NCBI GenBank assembly: GCA_001544655.2
Contig: FCOD02000003.1
Location: forward strand, 124,001-188,000
Origin: Caballeronia turbans
Lineage (GTDB): Bacteria; Pseudomonadota; Gammaproteobacteria; Burkholderiales; Burkholderiaceae
Length of the DNA: 64,000 bases
Reading direction: 5' to 3'
Of this stretch, positions 26,877-37,411 are shown one piece after another (within the stretch, counting starts at the first letter, position 1; each line of letters begins with the position of its first letter). Made by a program: the position numbers and the translations under genes. The notes under the pieces are model-generated. The model searched no databases, had not been told where the DNA came from, and saw nothing but the letters and a program-made list of their open reading frames with translations.

Positions 26877-28022
26877 ATGAACACCAAGCTTCACAAACTG
26901 TTGCCGATCAGCGCTGCAGCCGTGCTGTTCGCTACGTTGGCAACGTCCGCAGCAGCCGACCAGGTCGTCAAGATCGGTCACGTCGCTCCGCTGACCGGCG
27001 GCATTGCTCACCTGGGCAAGGATAACGAAAACGGCGCGCGGCTCGCAGTCGAAGAGATCAACGCCAAGGGTCTCACGATCGGCGGCCAGAAGGTCACGCT
27101 GGAACTCGACGCGCAGGATGACGCGGCCGACCCGCGCACCGCCACGCAGGTGGCGCAGAAGCTGGTCGATGACAAGGTCGTCGGCGTCGTCGGTCACTTG
27201 AACTCCGGTACGTCTATTCCGGCTTCGAAGATTTACAGCGACGCGGGCATCGTCCAGATCTCCCCGTCGGCGACGAACCCGACCTACACGCAGCAAGGCT
27301 TCAAGACGACGTATCGCGTCGTCGCGACCGATGCGCAGCAAGGCCCGGCGCTCGCCAACTACGCGGCGAAAAATCTGAAGGTGAAGACGGTTGCCGTCGT
27401 CGACGATTCGACCGCTTACGGCCAGGGTCTCGCGAACGAATTCGAGAAGACCGCCAAGTCGCTCGGCCTGAAGGTGATCTCGCATGACGCGACGAACGAC
27501 AAGGCTGTCGACTTCCGCGCCATTCTGACCAAGATCAAGGGCGAAAACCCCGACGCCGTGATGTACGGCGGCATGGACGCGACCGGCGGCCCGTTCGCCA
27601 AGCAAGCCAAGCAGCTCGGCCTGCGCGCGAAGGTCCTCGCGGGCGACGGCGTCTGTACCGAAAAGCTGTCGGATCTGGCCGGCGACGCGACCGACAACGT
27701 CGTGTGCTCGGAAGCGGGCATGGCGCTCGAGAAGATGGACGGCGGCAAGCAGTTCGCGGACAAGTTCCAGAAGCGCTTCGGCCAGCCGATCCAGATCTAC
27801 GCGCCGTTCACGTATGACGCGGTGTACATCATCGTCGACGCGATGAAGCGCGCCAACTCGACCGATCCGGCCAAGATCGTTGCCGCGATGCCGAACACGG
27901 ACTACAAGGGCGTGATCGGCCAGACGACCTTCGATTCGAAGGGCGACCTGAAGCACGGCGTGATCTCGCTGTACAACTACAAGGGCGGCAAGAAGACGCT
28001 GCTCGACGTCGTGAAGATGTAA
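26877..28022 (+). CDS. livK: Branched-chain amino-acid ABC transporter substrate-binding protein
   Basis: This 381-aa periplasmic protein has a signal peptide (MNTKLHKLLPISAAAVLFATLATSAAA, cut near residue 27) followed by DQVVKIGHVAPLTGGIAHLGKDNENG, the LivK/BraC start. It would bind Leu, Ile, Val or a related ligand. The membrane and ATPase genes of the transporter are not nearby; orphan LivK genes are common in this group. CTGGAG precedes ATG 26877, and a strong terminator follows. Confidence 0.93.
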   Translation: MNTKLHKLLPISAAAVLFATLATSAAADQVVKIGHVAPLTGGIAHLGKDNENGARLAVEEINAKGLTIGGQKVTLELDAQDDAADPRTATQVAQKLVDDKVVGVVGHLNSGTSIPASKIYSDAGIVQISPSATNPTYTQQGFKTTYRVVATDAQQGPALANYAAKNLKVKTVAVVDDSTAYGQGLANEFEKTAKSLGLKVISHDATNDKAVDFRAILTKIKGENPDAVMYGGMDATGGPFAKQAKQLGLRAKVLAGDGVCTEKLSDLAGDATDNVVCSEAGMALEKMDGGKQFADKFQKRFGQPIQIYAPFTYDAVYIIVDAMKRANSTDPAKIVAAMPNTDYKGVIGQTTFDSKGDLKHGVISLYNYKGGKKTLLDVVKM

Positions 28023-28045
28023 TCGACGCGGGACTTCGGTCTCGG

Positions 28046-28079
28046 AAAGCGCGCGGAGCCGAAAGGCCCGCGCGCTTTA
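28046..28079. terminator. Terminator between livK and the convergent MFS gene
   Basis: AAAGCGCGCGG (28046-28056) pairs with CCGCGCGCTTT (28068-28078). T-rich bases flank both sides, so it may act in both directions; it touches the end of the MFS gene. Confidence 0.8.
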
Positions 28080-29363
28080 TATTTTCCAGCGCTTCAGAAT
28101 GCGCGGCCCGATGACCGTGATGATCAGGCAGCACGCCGCCACGACGCACAGGCCGATCGGCAGCGTGCTGATCTGCGCGACCCCGCCGATCAGCACCGGC
28201 CCGAGCAGCAAGCCGAAGTACGCGAGGCCCGCGACCTGCGCGAGTCCTTCGGCCGCGGTGACGCCTTCGACGCGCGCCGCCGCCGCGAACAGCACAGGCA
28301 TCATGTTCGCGAGACCGAGGCCCATCAGCGTGAATCCGGTCATCGTGGCGATGGTGTTCGGCAACACGAGCGCCATCACCATGCCGATGAACGCGAGACC
28401 CGCGCTTCCGAAGATCAGTTGCGGCGCACCGAAACGCGCGCGCACCGCGTCGCCGCCGAAGCGCCCGGCCGCCATGCCGCCGGAGAACGCCGCGTAGGCC
28501 GCGCTCGACACCGACGGCGTGGCCTCGACGACATCGCGCATATAGACGGTGGCCCAGTCGTACATCGCGCCTTCCGCGATCAGCGCAATCAGCGCCAGGC
28601 CGCCGAGCGCCCACAGCGCGCCCGAGCGCCAGCGGTTCGACGACGACGCCTTTGCGTGCTCGTCGTGATGAGGAACATGCGGTAACACGGCGGGCATCGA
28701 AACGAGCAGGACGATGAGGCTCACGCCCGATGCGAGCGCGAGATGTGCGGCGGGTGAGAGCCCGTGCGCGAGCAGCGCGCCGCCGACTGCCGCGCCCGCC
28801 ATCCCGCCGATGCTGAACATGCCGTGCAGCGACGACATGATCGGGCGCCCCAATGCCTGTTCGACCGCGCTCGCTTCGGCGTTCATCGCGACATCGAGCG
28901 TCGCCATGCCGAAGCCGAAGATCGCAAGCACGATCAGGAGCAGCCAATACGAAGGCGTCACCAGGATCAGCGAGCCGCATAGCATCATCGTGATGCCGCC
29001 CGCCAGGCAGGCGGTGCGCGTGCCGGCGCGCGCGATCCACGATCCGGCCGTGAGCATCGCAAAGATCGAACCGCCCGCGACGGCGAGCAGTGCAAACGAC
29101 AGCATGCCCGGGCTGAGCGCGAACTTGTCGCGCACGGTCGGCACGTGCACGCCCCACGACGCGTACATCATGCCCGCGATGAAGAAGACGGCCATCGTCG
29201 CGTAGCGTGCACGGACGCGCGTGGCATGCGGAAGGCTGCGATGCAGCGCGAGCGTCGGATTGATTTCGCAGGCGGCGGAGGCGGTAGTCGAGTCGGACAC
29301 GAGAGGAACCGTTTTGAAAGTTGCGCGAAACAGCTTGCGCGAAACGAGAGCGTGACCGGGCAT
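28077..29363 (-). CDS. MFS transporter (YbjJ-like)
   Basis: This protein of about 428 aa has 12 predicted helices starting with YATMAVFFIAGMMYASWGVHVPTV, the YbjJ-group first helix. Other recognisable parts are FGFGMATLDVAMNAEASAVEQALGRPIM (helix 4 region) and SLHGMFSIGGMAGAAVGGALL. The start is uncertain: ATG 29363 gives a 50-residue cytoplasmic extension, and a later GTG would remove most of it. The substrate is unknown. It is divergent from the HugZ-like gene. Confidence 0.85.
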   Translation of the reverse strand: MPGHALVSRKLFRATFKTVPLVSDSTTASAACEINPTLALHRSLPHATRVRARYATMAVFFIAGMMYASWGVHVPTVRDKFALSPGMLSFALLAVAGGSIFAMLTAGSWIARAGTRTACLAGGITMMLCGSLILVTPSYWLLLIVLAIFGFGMATLDVAMNAEASAVEQALGRPIMSSLHGMFSIGGMAGAAVGGALLAHGLSPAAHLALASGVSLIVLLVSMPAVLPHVPHHDEHAKASSSNRWRSGALWALGGLALIALIAEGAMYDWATVYMRDVVEATPSVSSAAYAAFSGGMAAGRFGGDAVRARFGAPQLIFGSAGLAFIGMVMALVLPNTIATMTGFTLMGLGLANMMPVLFAAAARVEGVTAAEGLAQVAGLAYFGLLLGPVLIGGVAQISTLPIGLCVVAACCLIITVIGPRILKRWKI

Positions 29364-29470
29364 GATGCCATCGGACGCGAAGGCTTTCGATTCTATCGAA
29401 CGGCCAGGCGACACGCTGGGATGCGCTGCATTACCATCGTTCGACGAATCGACGAACGAACGAGACCTGC

Positions 29471-30151
29471 ATGAACATTCCACCGCAAGCGCCGCTTCAT
29501 TTGCTGCATCGCATGTCCGAAGGCACGCTCGCCACGCATTCGCGCGAGCCGCGCGGCTTTCCCTATCCGACAGCGCTGCCGTTCGCGCCCACCGCTCGTC
29601 ACGTGCCGATGCTGCTGATCAGCCATCTTGCCGAGCACACGCGCAATCTTCACGCCGATGCGCGCGCCGGGTTTCTGGTCGCACATCCGGCGGACGGCGG
29701 CGTGCTGGACGGTCAACGCCTGACGATGCTCGGCAGCTTCGCGCCCGCGAGCCCGGAGGAGGGCGCCGAACTCGCGCGCCGTTATCTGCGGTATCACCCG
29801 GATGCGGCGCGTTATCTGGAACTCGGCGATTTCTCTTTCTGGGTGATGTCGGTGGAACGCATGCGGTATATCGGCGGATTCAGCGCGATGGGATGGCTCG
29901 CCGGCGAAGAACTCGATGCGCTGCCACCGGTTAGCGCGGCAGACGAATCGTCGTTATGGGAATATTTTGATGCTTTCGCGAGCCGCCCGGAGAATCTCCG
30001 CTTATTGGGGGTGGACCGGTACGGCTGCGATTTGCTACTTACCGGTACGCGCAATCGTTTTACATTCGATTACCCGAAACAGACGAACGAGGAATTGAAA
30101 GCGGCGCTAAAGGATTGTTTCGAGCGGCAACGCGACATTTCACAGCGATAA
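29471..30151 (+). CDS. HugZ family haem-utilisation/FMN-binding split-barrel protein
   Basis: This 226-aa protein has an N-terminal pyridoxamine-phosphate-oxidase-like barrel (GTLATHSREPRGFPYPTALPFAPT, PMLLISHLAEHTRNLHADARAGFLV) and a C-terminal DUF2470-like domain (GVDRYGCDLLLTGTRNRFTFDYPK). HugZ members degrade or bind haem, helping iron release; others bind FMN. The fold call is good, the haem role only inferred. It is divergent from an MFS gene and upstream of the H-NS gene. Confidence 0.85.
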   Translation: MNIPPQAPLHLLHRMSEGTLATHSREPRGFPYPTALPFAPTARHVPMLLISHLAEHTRNLHADARAGFLVAHPADGGVLDGQRLTMLGSFAPASPEEGAELARRYLRYHPDAARYLELGDFSFWVMSVERMRYIGGFSAMGWLAGEELDALPPVSAADESSLWEYFDAFASRPENLRLLGVDRYGCDLLLTGTRNRFTFDYPKQTNEELKAALKDCFERQRDISQR

Positions 30152-30506
30152 ATCCGGCTTGTTGCGGCCCGATTTCGCGGCGATCGCACAGACTGGCTCA
30201 ATGAACCGGGTAAATTGTCATCTCATGAAACTTTGCGGCTGACTTATCGTCGTTGTTTTCATCGGATGCCACGCTGCCGGCGGCAGGTCAAAGGAGCGGG
30301 TTTTTTACACCAGATCATCAGCCGCGCCAAACTTCGGAATTTTCGGCAAATGTTACGAAGAAAGTTGCGAAACTTTTTATTAAGTGGCGATTCGCACATG
30401 CCGCGTTAAAGAGAACTGTGTTAATCTGCGTGCCAGCCGAGGCTATACTGATAACTGAAAGCGAGCGCGTTGATTCGCAAGCCAGCAAACCACTTAGGGA
30501 ATTGCC
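30152..30506. other. Intergenic region upstream of the H-NS-like gene
   Basis: About 355 bp, AT richer than average, as is usual before H-NS family genes. A -10-like TATACT lies at 30444-30449; the -35 is weak. No other feature was recognised. Confidence 0.45.
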
Positions 30507-30809
30507 ATGCCGTCATACAAGGAACTCCTCGCACAACGCGAGTCTCTCGAACGCCAGATTGAAGAAGCCAAGTCGCGCGAATACGCCGAAGTGCTTAATG
30601 AGATCAAGCAGAAAATGGCGGATTACGGGATCACGCTTCAGGAACTGGCTGGCGGTCGGGGTGCTAAAGGTACGAAGGCGGCGCGCAGCCGTTCTGGTGT
30701 GGCGCCGAAATATCGTGATCCCGAAAGCGGCAGCACGTGGTCCGGTCGCGGCAAGCCGCCGAAGTGGATCGCCGGACAGGATCGGGACAGCTTCCTCATC
30801 GGCAAATAA
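30507..30809 (+). CDS. H-NS family DNA-binding protein
   Basis: This 100-aa nucleoid protein has an N-terminal coiled coil for dimerisation (LLAQRESLERQIEEAKSREY) and a C-terminal DNA-binding motif YRDPESGSTWSGRGKPPKWI, matching the betaproteobacterial H-NS consensus. It silences AT-rich and foreign genes; the AT-richer parts of the island after 44 kb would be natural targets. A strong terminator follows. Confidence 0.95.
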   Translation: MPSYKELLAQRESLERQIEEAKSREYAEVLNEIKQKMADYGITLQELAGGRGAKGTKAARSRSGVAPKYRDPESGSTWSGRGKPPKWIAGQDRDSFLIGK

Positions 30810-30831
30810 GCGCTGAGCAGGATCGTGCCTG

Positions 30832-30861
30832 AAAAGCCGCGTCTCGACACGCGGCTTTTTT
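30832..30861 (+). terminator. Terminator after the H-NS-like gene
   Basis: AAAAGCCGCGT (30832-30842) pairs with ACGCGGCTTTT starting at 30849, followed by further T. Confidence 0.92.
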
Positions 30862-31023
30862 ATTTCGCAGTTGCATAAACGGCCTCTTCGGTCACTTATT
30901 CTGCACGCAGCCGGCGTGTTCAAGGCCGATTCCGGACTATTGTCGTTGACGCATAAAAGCGTCGCGACGCACCGCTGATAAAATAGGAATCTGAAAAGGC
31001 CCGAGTACACCGAGCATAATTAC

Positions 31024-32211
31024 ATGCCGCTTTCAACAACGCACGCTGCGGAAAAGCAGGAGGTTGCCCGAAGAACCACCTGGACGAGCATCGCGGTAAA
31101 TAGCGGGCTTACCGCAGCGCAACTCGTCGTGGGCTTTGTTGCGCACTCACAGGCACTGATTGCGGATGGCGTTCATTCGCTTGCCGACATCGTGTCGGAT
31201 TTTCTCGTGTTGATTGCGAACAAGCACGCAGGCGCGGCCCCGGACGTCGATCATAACTACGGGCATAGCCGGTATGAAACCGTGGCGTCATTATTCCTCG
31301 GCGGATTACTCGTCGCGGTGGGCGTCGGAATGCTATGGCGCGCAGGCGCGCGAATCGTCAACCTTCAGGATATTCCGCCGGTAAAGGTCGGCGCGCTGGC
31401 TGTTGCGATAATCGTGCTCCTTTCCAAGGAAGCGCTCTTTCGCTATATGCTGCGGGCGGCTGAACGGGTGCGCTCCTCGATGCTCGTCGCAAATGCGTGG
31501 CACGCGCGATCCGATGCCGCTTCTTCGCTGGTTGTCGCGCTTGGGATAATCGGCAGTCTGGCCGGATTCCGCATTTTGGACCCGATCGCCGCTGCGCTCG
31601 TCGGTTTCATGATCGGCAAGATGGGATGGACGTTTGCGTGGGACGCATTACAAGACCTTTCCGATCGCGCGCTCGATCAAACGACTACCGAGGATTTGCG
31701 AACTATTCTGCTGGCCACGCCCGGCGTGCGTGAGGTCCATGAGTTCCGCACACGCAAAATGGGCGATCTCGCCATCGTCGATGCGCACATTCTGGTCGAT
31801 CCGCTCATCTCGGTTTCGGAAGGCCACTACATCGCCGAATCGGCGCGCGCGAACATGCTGGCCGACACGCGGGTCATCGACGCACTCATTCATGTCGACC
31901 CCGAACTCGATGAACTCAATCCGCTGCCGGGCAACTTTCCGTTGCGTTCAACCGTCAGCGACGCTGTGCGGGCGGCGTTCGCACAACACGGAATGCCCGT
32001 CGAGAGCTTGAACCTGCATTACCTGAGCAGCGGCTTCAATGTCGATGTCATGCTGCCCGCGCCAGGCGCGCCGGACACCGCAGCGAAACTGGAGTCGATC
32101 GATTTCGACGCGCTCAGGCGCAAGATCGGAGCGCGTGAGATTCACATCGCACAAGCGCTGGATTACGCGCCCGCCTCGGCGACGAAGCGCGCGATCGATA
32201 CGCCACGCTAA
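31024..32211 (+). CDS. Cation diffusion facilitator (CDF) metal exporter
   Basis: This 395-aa inner-membrane protein exports divalent metal by proton antiport. Six helices are predicted. The metal sites are visible as HSLADIVSDF near residue 50 (helix 2) and HARSDAASS near 160 (helix 5). The cytoplasmic C-terminal domain includes VREVHEFRTRKMGDLAIVDAHILVD. A further C-terminal stretch of about 90 residues makes it longer than FieF (300 aa). Metal specificity is not clear. It is convergent with the Lrp gene. Confidence 0.92.
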   Translation: MPLSTTHAAEKQEVARRTTWTSIAVNSGLTAAQLVVGFVAHSQALIADGVHSLADIVSDFLVLIANKHAGAAPDVDHNYGHSRYETVASLFLGGLLVAVGVGMLWRAGARIVNLQDIPPVKVGALAVAIIVLLSKEALFRYMLRAAERVRSSMLVANAWHARSDAASSLVVALGIIGSLAGFRILDPIAAALVGFMIGKMGWTFAWDALQDLSDRALDQTTTEDLRTILLATPGVREVHEFRTRKMGDLAIVDAHILVDPLISVSEGHYIAESARANMLADTRVIDALIHVDPELDELNPLPGNFPLRSTVSDAVRAAFAQHGMPVESLNLHYLSSGFNVDVMLPAPGAPDTAAKLESIDFDALRRKIGAREIHIAQALDYAPASATKRAIDTPR

Positions 32212-32219
32212 AACGCCGC

Positions 32220-32678
32220 TCAGAGCGGCAATTGCGTGTCGAACTTGATTTCGCGAAGCACCACGCTCGTTCGCACTTGCGCGACGGCGGGAATCTTGAA
32301 GATGCGATCGTGCAGGAACGCGTCATACGCCTTGATATCCGGCGCAACGATCTTGAGGATGTAATCGGATTCGCCGGTCGTGCTATAGCACTCGGTGACT
32401 TCCGGACAAGTGGCGATTTCCCGCTCGAACTGCTCGACGCCGCCTTCGGTGTGACGCGTGAGATGGATATGCGCGAGCGCGCAGACGTGAAGGCCGAGTT
32501 TCTCGCGGTCGAGCAGCGCCGTATAGCGCTGAATGACGCCCGATTGCTCCATATCCTTGATGCGGCGCCAGCACGGCGTGCTCGACAAGCCGACCTGGTC
32601 GGAAATTTCCTGAACGGAGCGTCGTGCGTCCAGTTGCAGAAGACGCAGGATTTTTTGTGAGAATGTATCGAGAGTCAA
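32220..32678 (-). CDS. Lrp/AsnC family transcriptional regulator
   Basis: This 152-aa regulator has an N-terminal HTH (RSVQEISDQVGLSSTPCWRRIKDMEQSGVI) and the C-terminal RAM ligand-binding domain (VTECYSTTGESDYILKIV). It probably responds to an amino acid and is likely to control a nearby or its own promoter. The start MTLDTFSQKIL is normal for the family. The 95 bp upstream, before the exonuclease gene end, may hold its promoter. Confidence 0.95.
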   Translation of the reverse strand: MTLDTFSQKILRLLQLDARRSVQEISDQVGLSSTPCWRRIKDMEQSGVIQRYTALLDREKLGLHVCALAHIHLTRHTEGGVEQFEREIATCPEVTECYSTTGESDYILKIVAPDIKAYDAFLHDRIFKIPAVAQVRTSVVLREIKFDTQLPL

Positions 32679-32773
32679 CTGCGCCTCCGTTCGGTCGCGA
32701 TTTGACTCTCATGGTAGAGGCGCCAGAAAAGAAACGCAATGCAAGGCGCCCGCACTGAGGGAGTTTCCCTAAC

Positions 32774-33409
32774 TCACTGGCCTGACTGCGCGGTTTTACC
32801 TTCGGCATCGCCGCTCGGTTCGGCCGATGTCCGAGCCATCGCGGCCTGCGATGCCCGCAGCTCCGCAAGCATGTTGCAAAAGAGGGCGCCTTGCTCGATC
32901 GCGTCGTCGAGTGCGACGTGCGTGTGCGGCAGCTCATCGAACCAATGCTTCGGCAGACGCGGCTTGATTGCCTTGCGATACGGCAGGCCGGTCATCGCGA
33001 AGGCGAGCGTCTTGATATCGAGCGCGGACCACGAGAACGGGCAGCGCTCGGCAAAGCGCATCATGTACCAGAACATATACGTGAAGTCGAAGCCCGCCGG
33101 ATACGCGACGAACACCGGCTTGCCCGGCAGCGCCTCCACCCATTCGACATAAGCCGGCAGCGCGATCTCCGGCTTCTGTAAATCCTTGCGGCACGCGGCC
33201 CACGCGTCCGGCTGCGTTTTCCACCATGCGGCCTGGACCGGATGGGGCGCCGCGCCTTCCAGCGTTTCGAGATTGGCCGAAAAAGTGCCGATGAGTTGCT
33301 TGTCGGCCGTGAACGCTGCCGAGGCGAAGCTCAGCATGGAATGCGGTCCGGGAATCGGGCCATCGGCTTCGACGTCGGTGCTGACGTAGATTTCGGGAAT
33401 CGCGTTCAC
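32774..33409 (-). CDS. DEDDh-type 3'-5' exonuclease family protein
   Basis: This 211-aa protein begins at GTG 33409 ([17 protein letters not shown]), where Asp12 and Glu14 form the first metal-binding DxE. Later parts [13 protein letters not shown] and [15 protein letters not shown] give the remaining acidic residues and His of the DEDDh set. The GTG overlaps the stop of the metallo-hydrolase gene (GTGA), so the two are translationally coupled. The nucleic-acid substrate is unknown. Confidence 0.85.
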   Translation of the reverse strand: MNAIPEIYVSTDVEADGPIPGPHSMLSFASAAFTADKQLIGTFSANLETLEGAAPHPVQAAWWKTQPDAWAACRKDLQKPEIALPAYVEWVEALPGKPVFVAYPAGFDFTYMFWYMMRFAERCPFSWSALDIKTLAFAMTGLPYRKAIKPRLPKHWFDELPHTHVALDDAIEQGALFCNMLAELRASQAAMARTSAEPSGDAEGKTAQSGQ

Positions 33410-34050
33410 GCTGTCACTCCGTCGCGCACGAACGGGTTGGTGCGCCGTTCTTCGCCGAAAGTCGATGCCGGGCCGTGACCGGGCACGAACGTGACCTCGT
33501 CGCCGAGCGGCCACAGCTTCTCGCGGATCGAGCGGATAAGTTCAGCGTGATTGCCACGCGGAAAATCCGTGCGTCCGACGGAACCGGCGAACAGCACATC
33601 GCCGACGAACGCGAGCTTGTGCTCACGGCTGAAGAACACGACGTGGCCCGGCGTGTGACCCGGGCAGAAATAAACTTCCATCGACTCGTTGCCGAATTGC
33701 ACGGTGTCGCCGTCGACCAGCCAGCGTTCCGGTGTGAACGCTTCCGCGCTCGAGAAGCCGAAGCGCTGAGTCTGCGCGGGCAACTGGTCGATCCAGAACG
33801 CGTCTTCACGGTGCGGTCCTTCAATTTGTACGCCGTAATGGTCGGCGAGCGCCTTTGCTCCGCCGCAGTGATCGAGGTGGCCGTGCGTCAGGAGAATCTT
33901 GTCGACGGTCAGGCCCTGCCGTTCTACTTCCTCGATGATGCGTTCGATGTCACCGCCCGGGTCCACGACAGCGGCGCGCCGCGTCGCGTCGCAGATCACG
34001 ATCGAGCAGTTCTGCTGAAAGGGCGTCACGGGAACGAGAATGACTTTCAT
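33406..34050 (-). CDS. MBL-fold metallo-hydrolase (glyoxalase II-like, YcbL group)
   Basis: This 214-aa protein has the metal-binding motif [10 protein letters not shown] near residue 55, further ligands in [11 protein letters not shown] and [17 protein letters not shown], and FVPGHGP near the end. It matches the short YcbL type rather than full GloB, lacking the long C-terminal glutathione-binding domain. ATG 34050 gives the expected [16 protein letters not shown] start; the longer open frame is not used. It is co-translated with the exonuclease. Confidence 0.92.
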   Translation of the reverse strand: MKVILVPVTPFQQNCSIVICDATRRAAVVDPGGDIERIIEEVERQGLTVDKILLTHGHLDHCGGAKALADHYGVQIEGPHREDAFWIDQLPAQTQRFGFSSAEAFTPERWLVDGDTVQFGNESMEVYFCPGHTPGHVVFFSREHKLAFVGDVLFAGSVGRTDFPRGNHAELIRSIREKLWPLGDEVTFVPGHGPASTFGEERRTNPFVRDGVTA

Positions 34051-34714
34051 ATGACTGTCGTCGGTACGCGCAGGACTGTAAAAACGTCCATTGTACCGGT
34101 GCCAGAACGCATGCAATGGTGATGCTGAAAGCACTTGGGAATCCGCCGCAAACTGGCAATTCTTACGGTCATAGCGAAAATCAATGACCAAATGTTGGGT
34201 CCGGCGGGACGAACCGCTGTTTTTTTGTATAATGGCAGTACTTGTGCATGGACTTAACCATGCCGTCAATAGGCGAAGGTTGAAACGCTAGTGCGTTTTT
34301 ACAATCGCTGTCAGTACGCTGTTCCGGGGCCAAAAGCCTCGCAATTGCAACTCAAGCACCTCGAGTAGGTGCACACGTCTTGTCCGGCCAGACGCCGCGC
34401 GTCTGTCTGATGGTTTTTGCAGCCATCATGCCGGATGGGGCCTACGCCGCCGTTCCTGCGCTCATAAGGGTTTTCAGCGCACGAATTGATGCCAAGTTCG
34501 ATGGCGGCTTGTGGGGTCTGGTCAGGCTGCCGGGGACAGGTTGCGCCAGACGTGAACAATAACCGGGCGTTTGCGGCACGAGTGCGCCGCATCCGAGCAC
34601 AGTTTCGCCGTTCGCTTGACCGAGCGGCGTTCTGCTTTGCACGGCAAAGCCTCGAGCAGCCATGCGCGCGCCGACCAGCGCAGCGCGGTTGCTCCTTTTA
34701 TCGTAAACACGTCT
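34051..34714 (+). other. Long structured region upstream of rlpA
   Basis: Over 660 bp without a convincing protein. A TATAAT at 34228-34233 preceded by a T-run may start a long leader (about 475 nt) for rlpA or a separate small RNA. Visible hairpins are AAACGC/GCGTTT near 34283-34298 followed by T residues, GCACCT/AGGTGC near 34357-34373, and the three-way structure at 34383-34435. The open frame that extends rlpA upstream from 34571 starts late and has no similarity. Confidence 0.5.
34383..34435 (+). ncRNA. Candidate three-way-junction RNA element
   Basis: Outer stem TCCGGC (34383-34388) pairs with GCCGGA (34430-34435). Inside are two perfect 6-bp hairpins: CAGACG/CGTCTG (34389-34394, 34400-34405) and TGATGG/CCATCA (34408-34413, 34423-34428). 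Junction linkers are 0, 2 and 1 nt. All pairs are Watson-Crick. It resembles no riboswitch class known to me. Whether it is cis-acting on rlpA or part of a small RNA is unknown. Confidence 0.4.
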
Positions 34715-35320
34715 ATGAATGCTCGATTTATTCGACATGTCGGAAGCCTGCTAGCAGTTGGTGTGCTGGCCGGTTGCGCCGCGCCGGGTTCGGGCGATGT
34801 TGCAGCCAATCCTCAGAAGACAGACTCTCTGAGCACGAGCAATGCCCGCTCGACGGCGCCGCTCGCGTTCGATTCCCATCTTTCCACCCTGCCGGCCGAC
34901 AAGCCGGCCCAGGCTCAGTCGCTTTCGAGCGCCGAGCCGATCACGACCGGCCCGGACGCCGGCAGCTTCGAACAGAAGGGCAAGGCATCGTGGTACGGCC
35001 GCATGTTCCATGGCCGCAAGACGGCGAGCGGCGAGAAGTTCAACATGAACGCGATGACCGCGGCGCACCGCACGTTGCCGCTGGCGTCGTGGGTGCGCGT
35101 GACGAACGAGTCCAACCACAAGACGGTGGTCGTGAAGATCAACGACCGCGGTCCGTATGTGCGCGGGCGCGTGATCGACTTGTCGTACGCTGCCGCGGCG
35201 GTGCTCGGCATGCGCGGCGCCGGCACGCAGAAGGTGAAGATCGAAGGTCTCACGCAGCAGGAAGCCCGTGCGGCGCGCGAAGAGCAGGCGCAATCGCTTG
35301 CCGACGACAACGTGAACTGA
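34715..35320 (+). CDS. rlpA: RlpA septal-ring lytic transglycosylase lipoprotein
   Basis: This 201-aa lipoprotein has signal and lipobox VGVLAGC (Cys near residue 20) and a double-psi beta-barrel (GKASWYGRMFHGRKTASGEKF ... VVVKINDRGPYVRGRVIDLS), with the catalytic Asp in NDRGPY. It cleaves denuded glycan at the septum. No SPOR domain is present, unlike many RlpA proteins of about 300 aa; many in this group are short. ATG 34715 is the only start that gives a proper lipoprotein signal. Confidence 0.93.
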   Translation: MNARFIRHVGSLLAVGVLAGCAAPGSGDVAANPQKTDSLSTSNARSTAPLAFDSHLSTLPADKPAQAQSLSSAEPITTGPDAGSFEQKGKASWYGRMFHGRKTASGEKFNMNAMTAAHRTLPLASWVRVTNESNHKTVVVKINDRGPYVRGRVIDLSYAAAAVLGMRGAGTQKVKIEGLTQQEARAAREEQAQSLADDNVN

Positions 35321-35346
35321 TCTCACGCCGCGCCTTGCAGAACCGG

Positions 35347-35373
35347 ACGGGCCGTCTCGCGACGGCCCGTTTT
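35347..35373. terminator. Terminator between rlpA and rsmI
   Basis: ACGGGCCGTC (35347-35356) pairs with GACGGCCCGT (35361-35370) around TCGC, followed by TTTC. It reaches the end of the convergent rsmI gene, so it may serve both. Confidence 0.8.
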
Positions 35374-36293
35374 CATTCGTCTGCGCTTTCGTGCCGCTTT
35401 GCCAGCTTGAGCGCGCGCTCGTACAGCGCGTTGCGCGATGCGCCCGTCAACGTCGCGGCGATGCGCGCCGCACTCTTCACCGACAACTCTTCCAGCAGCG
35501 TCGCGAGCAGTGCGTCGTGCGCGTCGTCGGCGTCTTGCGCTTCGGGCGCGCCTTCCACCACCAGAACGAATTCCCCGCGCTGACGATTCGCATCGGCTTC
35601 CAGCCACGCTGGCCCTTCGGCCAAGGTGCAGCGATGCAGGCTCTCGTGTAATTTCGTCAGTTCACGGGCGATCAGCAGTTGCCTCTCGCCGCCGAGCGTC
35701 TCGCCGAGCGCGCGCGTCGTCTCCACGATGCGATGCGGCGCTTCGTAGAACACCAGCGCCATCGGATGATTCGCGAGCGTGCGCAATTGCGTGGCGCGCT
35801 GCTTCGGCTTCGTCGGCAGGAAGCCGATGAACGAGAAGCCGCTTACCCACGCGCCCGCCGCGGAGAGCGCCGTCGTCAGCGCGCTCGCGCCAGGCAGTGG
35901 AATGACCGGCAGCCCGGCTTCGCGCACGGCGTCGACGAGACGCGCGCCGGGATCGGAAATGCCGGGCGTGCCGGCGTCGGATACGCACGCGATGCGCTCG
36001 CCGTTCCTGAGATGCTCGATCACGCGTTCGGCGGCCGCGCGCTCGTTGTGCTCGTGCACGGCGATCGAGGGCTTCGAGATGCCGTAGCGCGCGAGCAGTT
36101 GCGCGGTGTTGCGCGTGTCTTCGGCCGCGATGCGATCCGCGAGTTGCAACACATGCAGCGCCCGCACGGTGATGTCCGCCGCGTTGCCGATCGGCGTTGC
36201 GACGACGTAGAGCGCGCTTGTCGGATAGTGCTGCCCGGCGGCGAGTTCGGAGATCTGGAGCATGAGCGCGGGCGTTGAAGGAAAGGACGTCAT
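35373..36293 (-). CDS. rsmI: 16S rRNA (cytidine(1402)-2'-O)-methyltransferase
   Basis: This enzyme (306 aa from ATG 36293) methylates C1402 of 16S rRNA using S-adenosylmethionine. Family motifs are YVVATPIGNAADITVRAL near residue 30, CVSDAGTPGISDPGARLV near 95, IPLPGASALTTALSAAG and MALVFYEAPHRIVETTRAL. The internal ATG (MLQISELAAG) is an alternative start. It is divergent from yraN with a 50-bp gap; this rsmI-yraN-diaA-BON order is conserved in many proteobacteria. Confidence 0.95.
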   Translation of the reverse strand: MTSFPSTPALMLQISELAAGQHYPTSALYVVATPIGNAADITVRALHVLQLADRIAAEDTRNTAQLLARYGISKPSIAVHEHNERAAAERVIEHLRNGERIACVSDAGTPGISDPGARLVDAVREAGLPVIPLPGASALTTALSAAGAWVSGFSFIGFLPTKPKQRATQLRTLANHPMALVFYEAPHRIVETTRALGETLGGERQLLIARELTKLHESLHRCTLAEGPAWLEADANRQRGEFVLVVEGAPEAQDADDAHDALLATLLEELSVKSAARIAATLTGASRNALYERALKLAKRHESADE

Positions 36294-36343
36294 TTTGCCA
36301 CGCGCGATTAGCATGGCCCGCCGACAACTTTTAGGGAGGAGCC

Positions 36344-37388
<1,045 letters not shown>

Positions 37389-37411
37389 AACTGAAAGGGG
37401 GAACGGAGTTG

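Noticed and set aside
34240-34700. RNase P RNA, tmRNA, 6S or SRP RNA in the rlpA upstream region
   Set aside because: None of the conserved core sequences of these RNAs was found on either strand.
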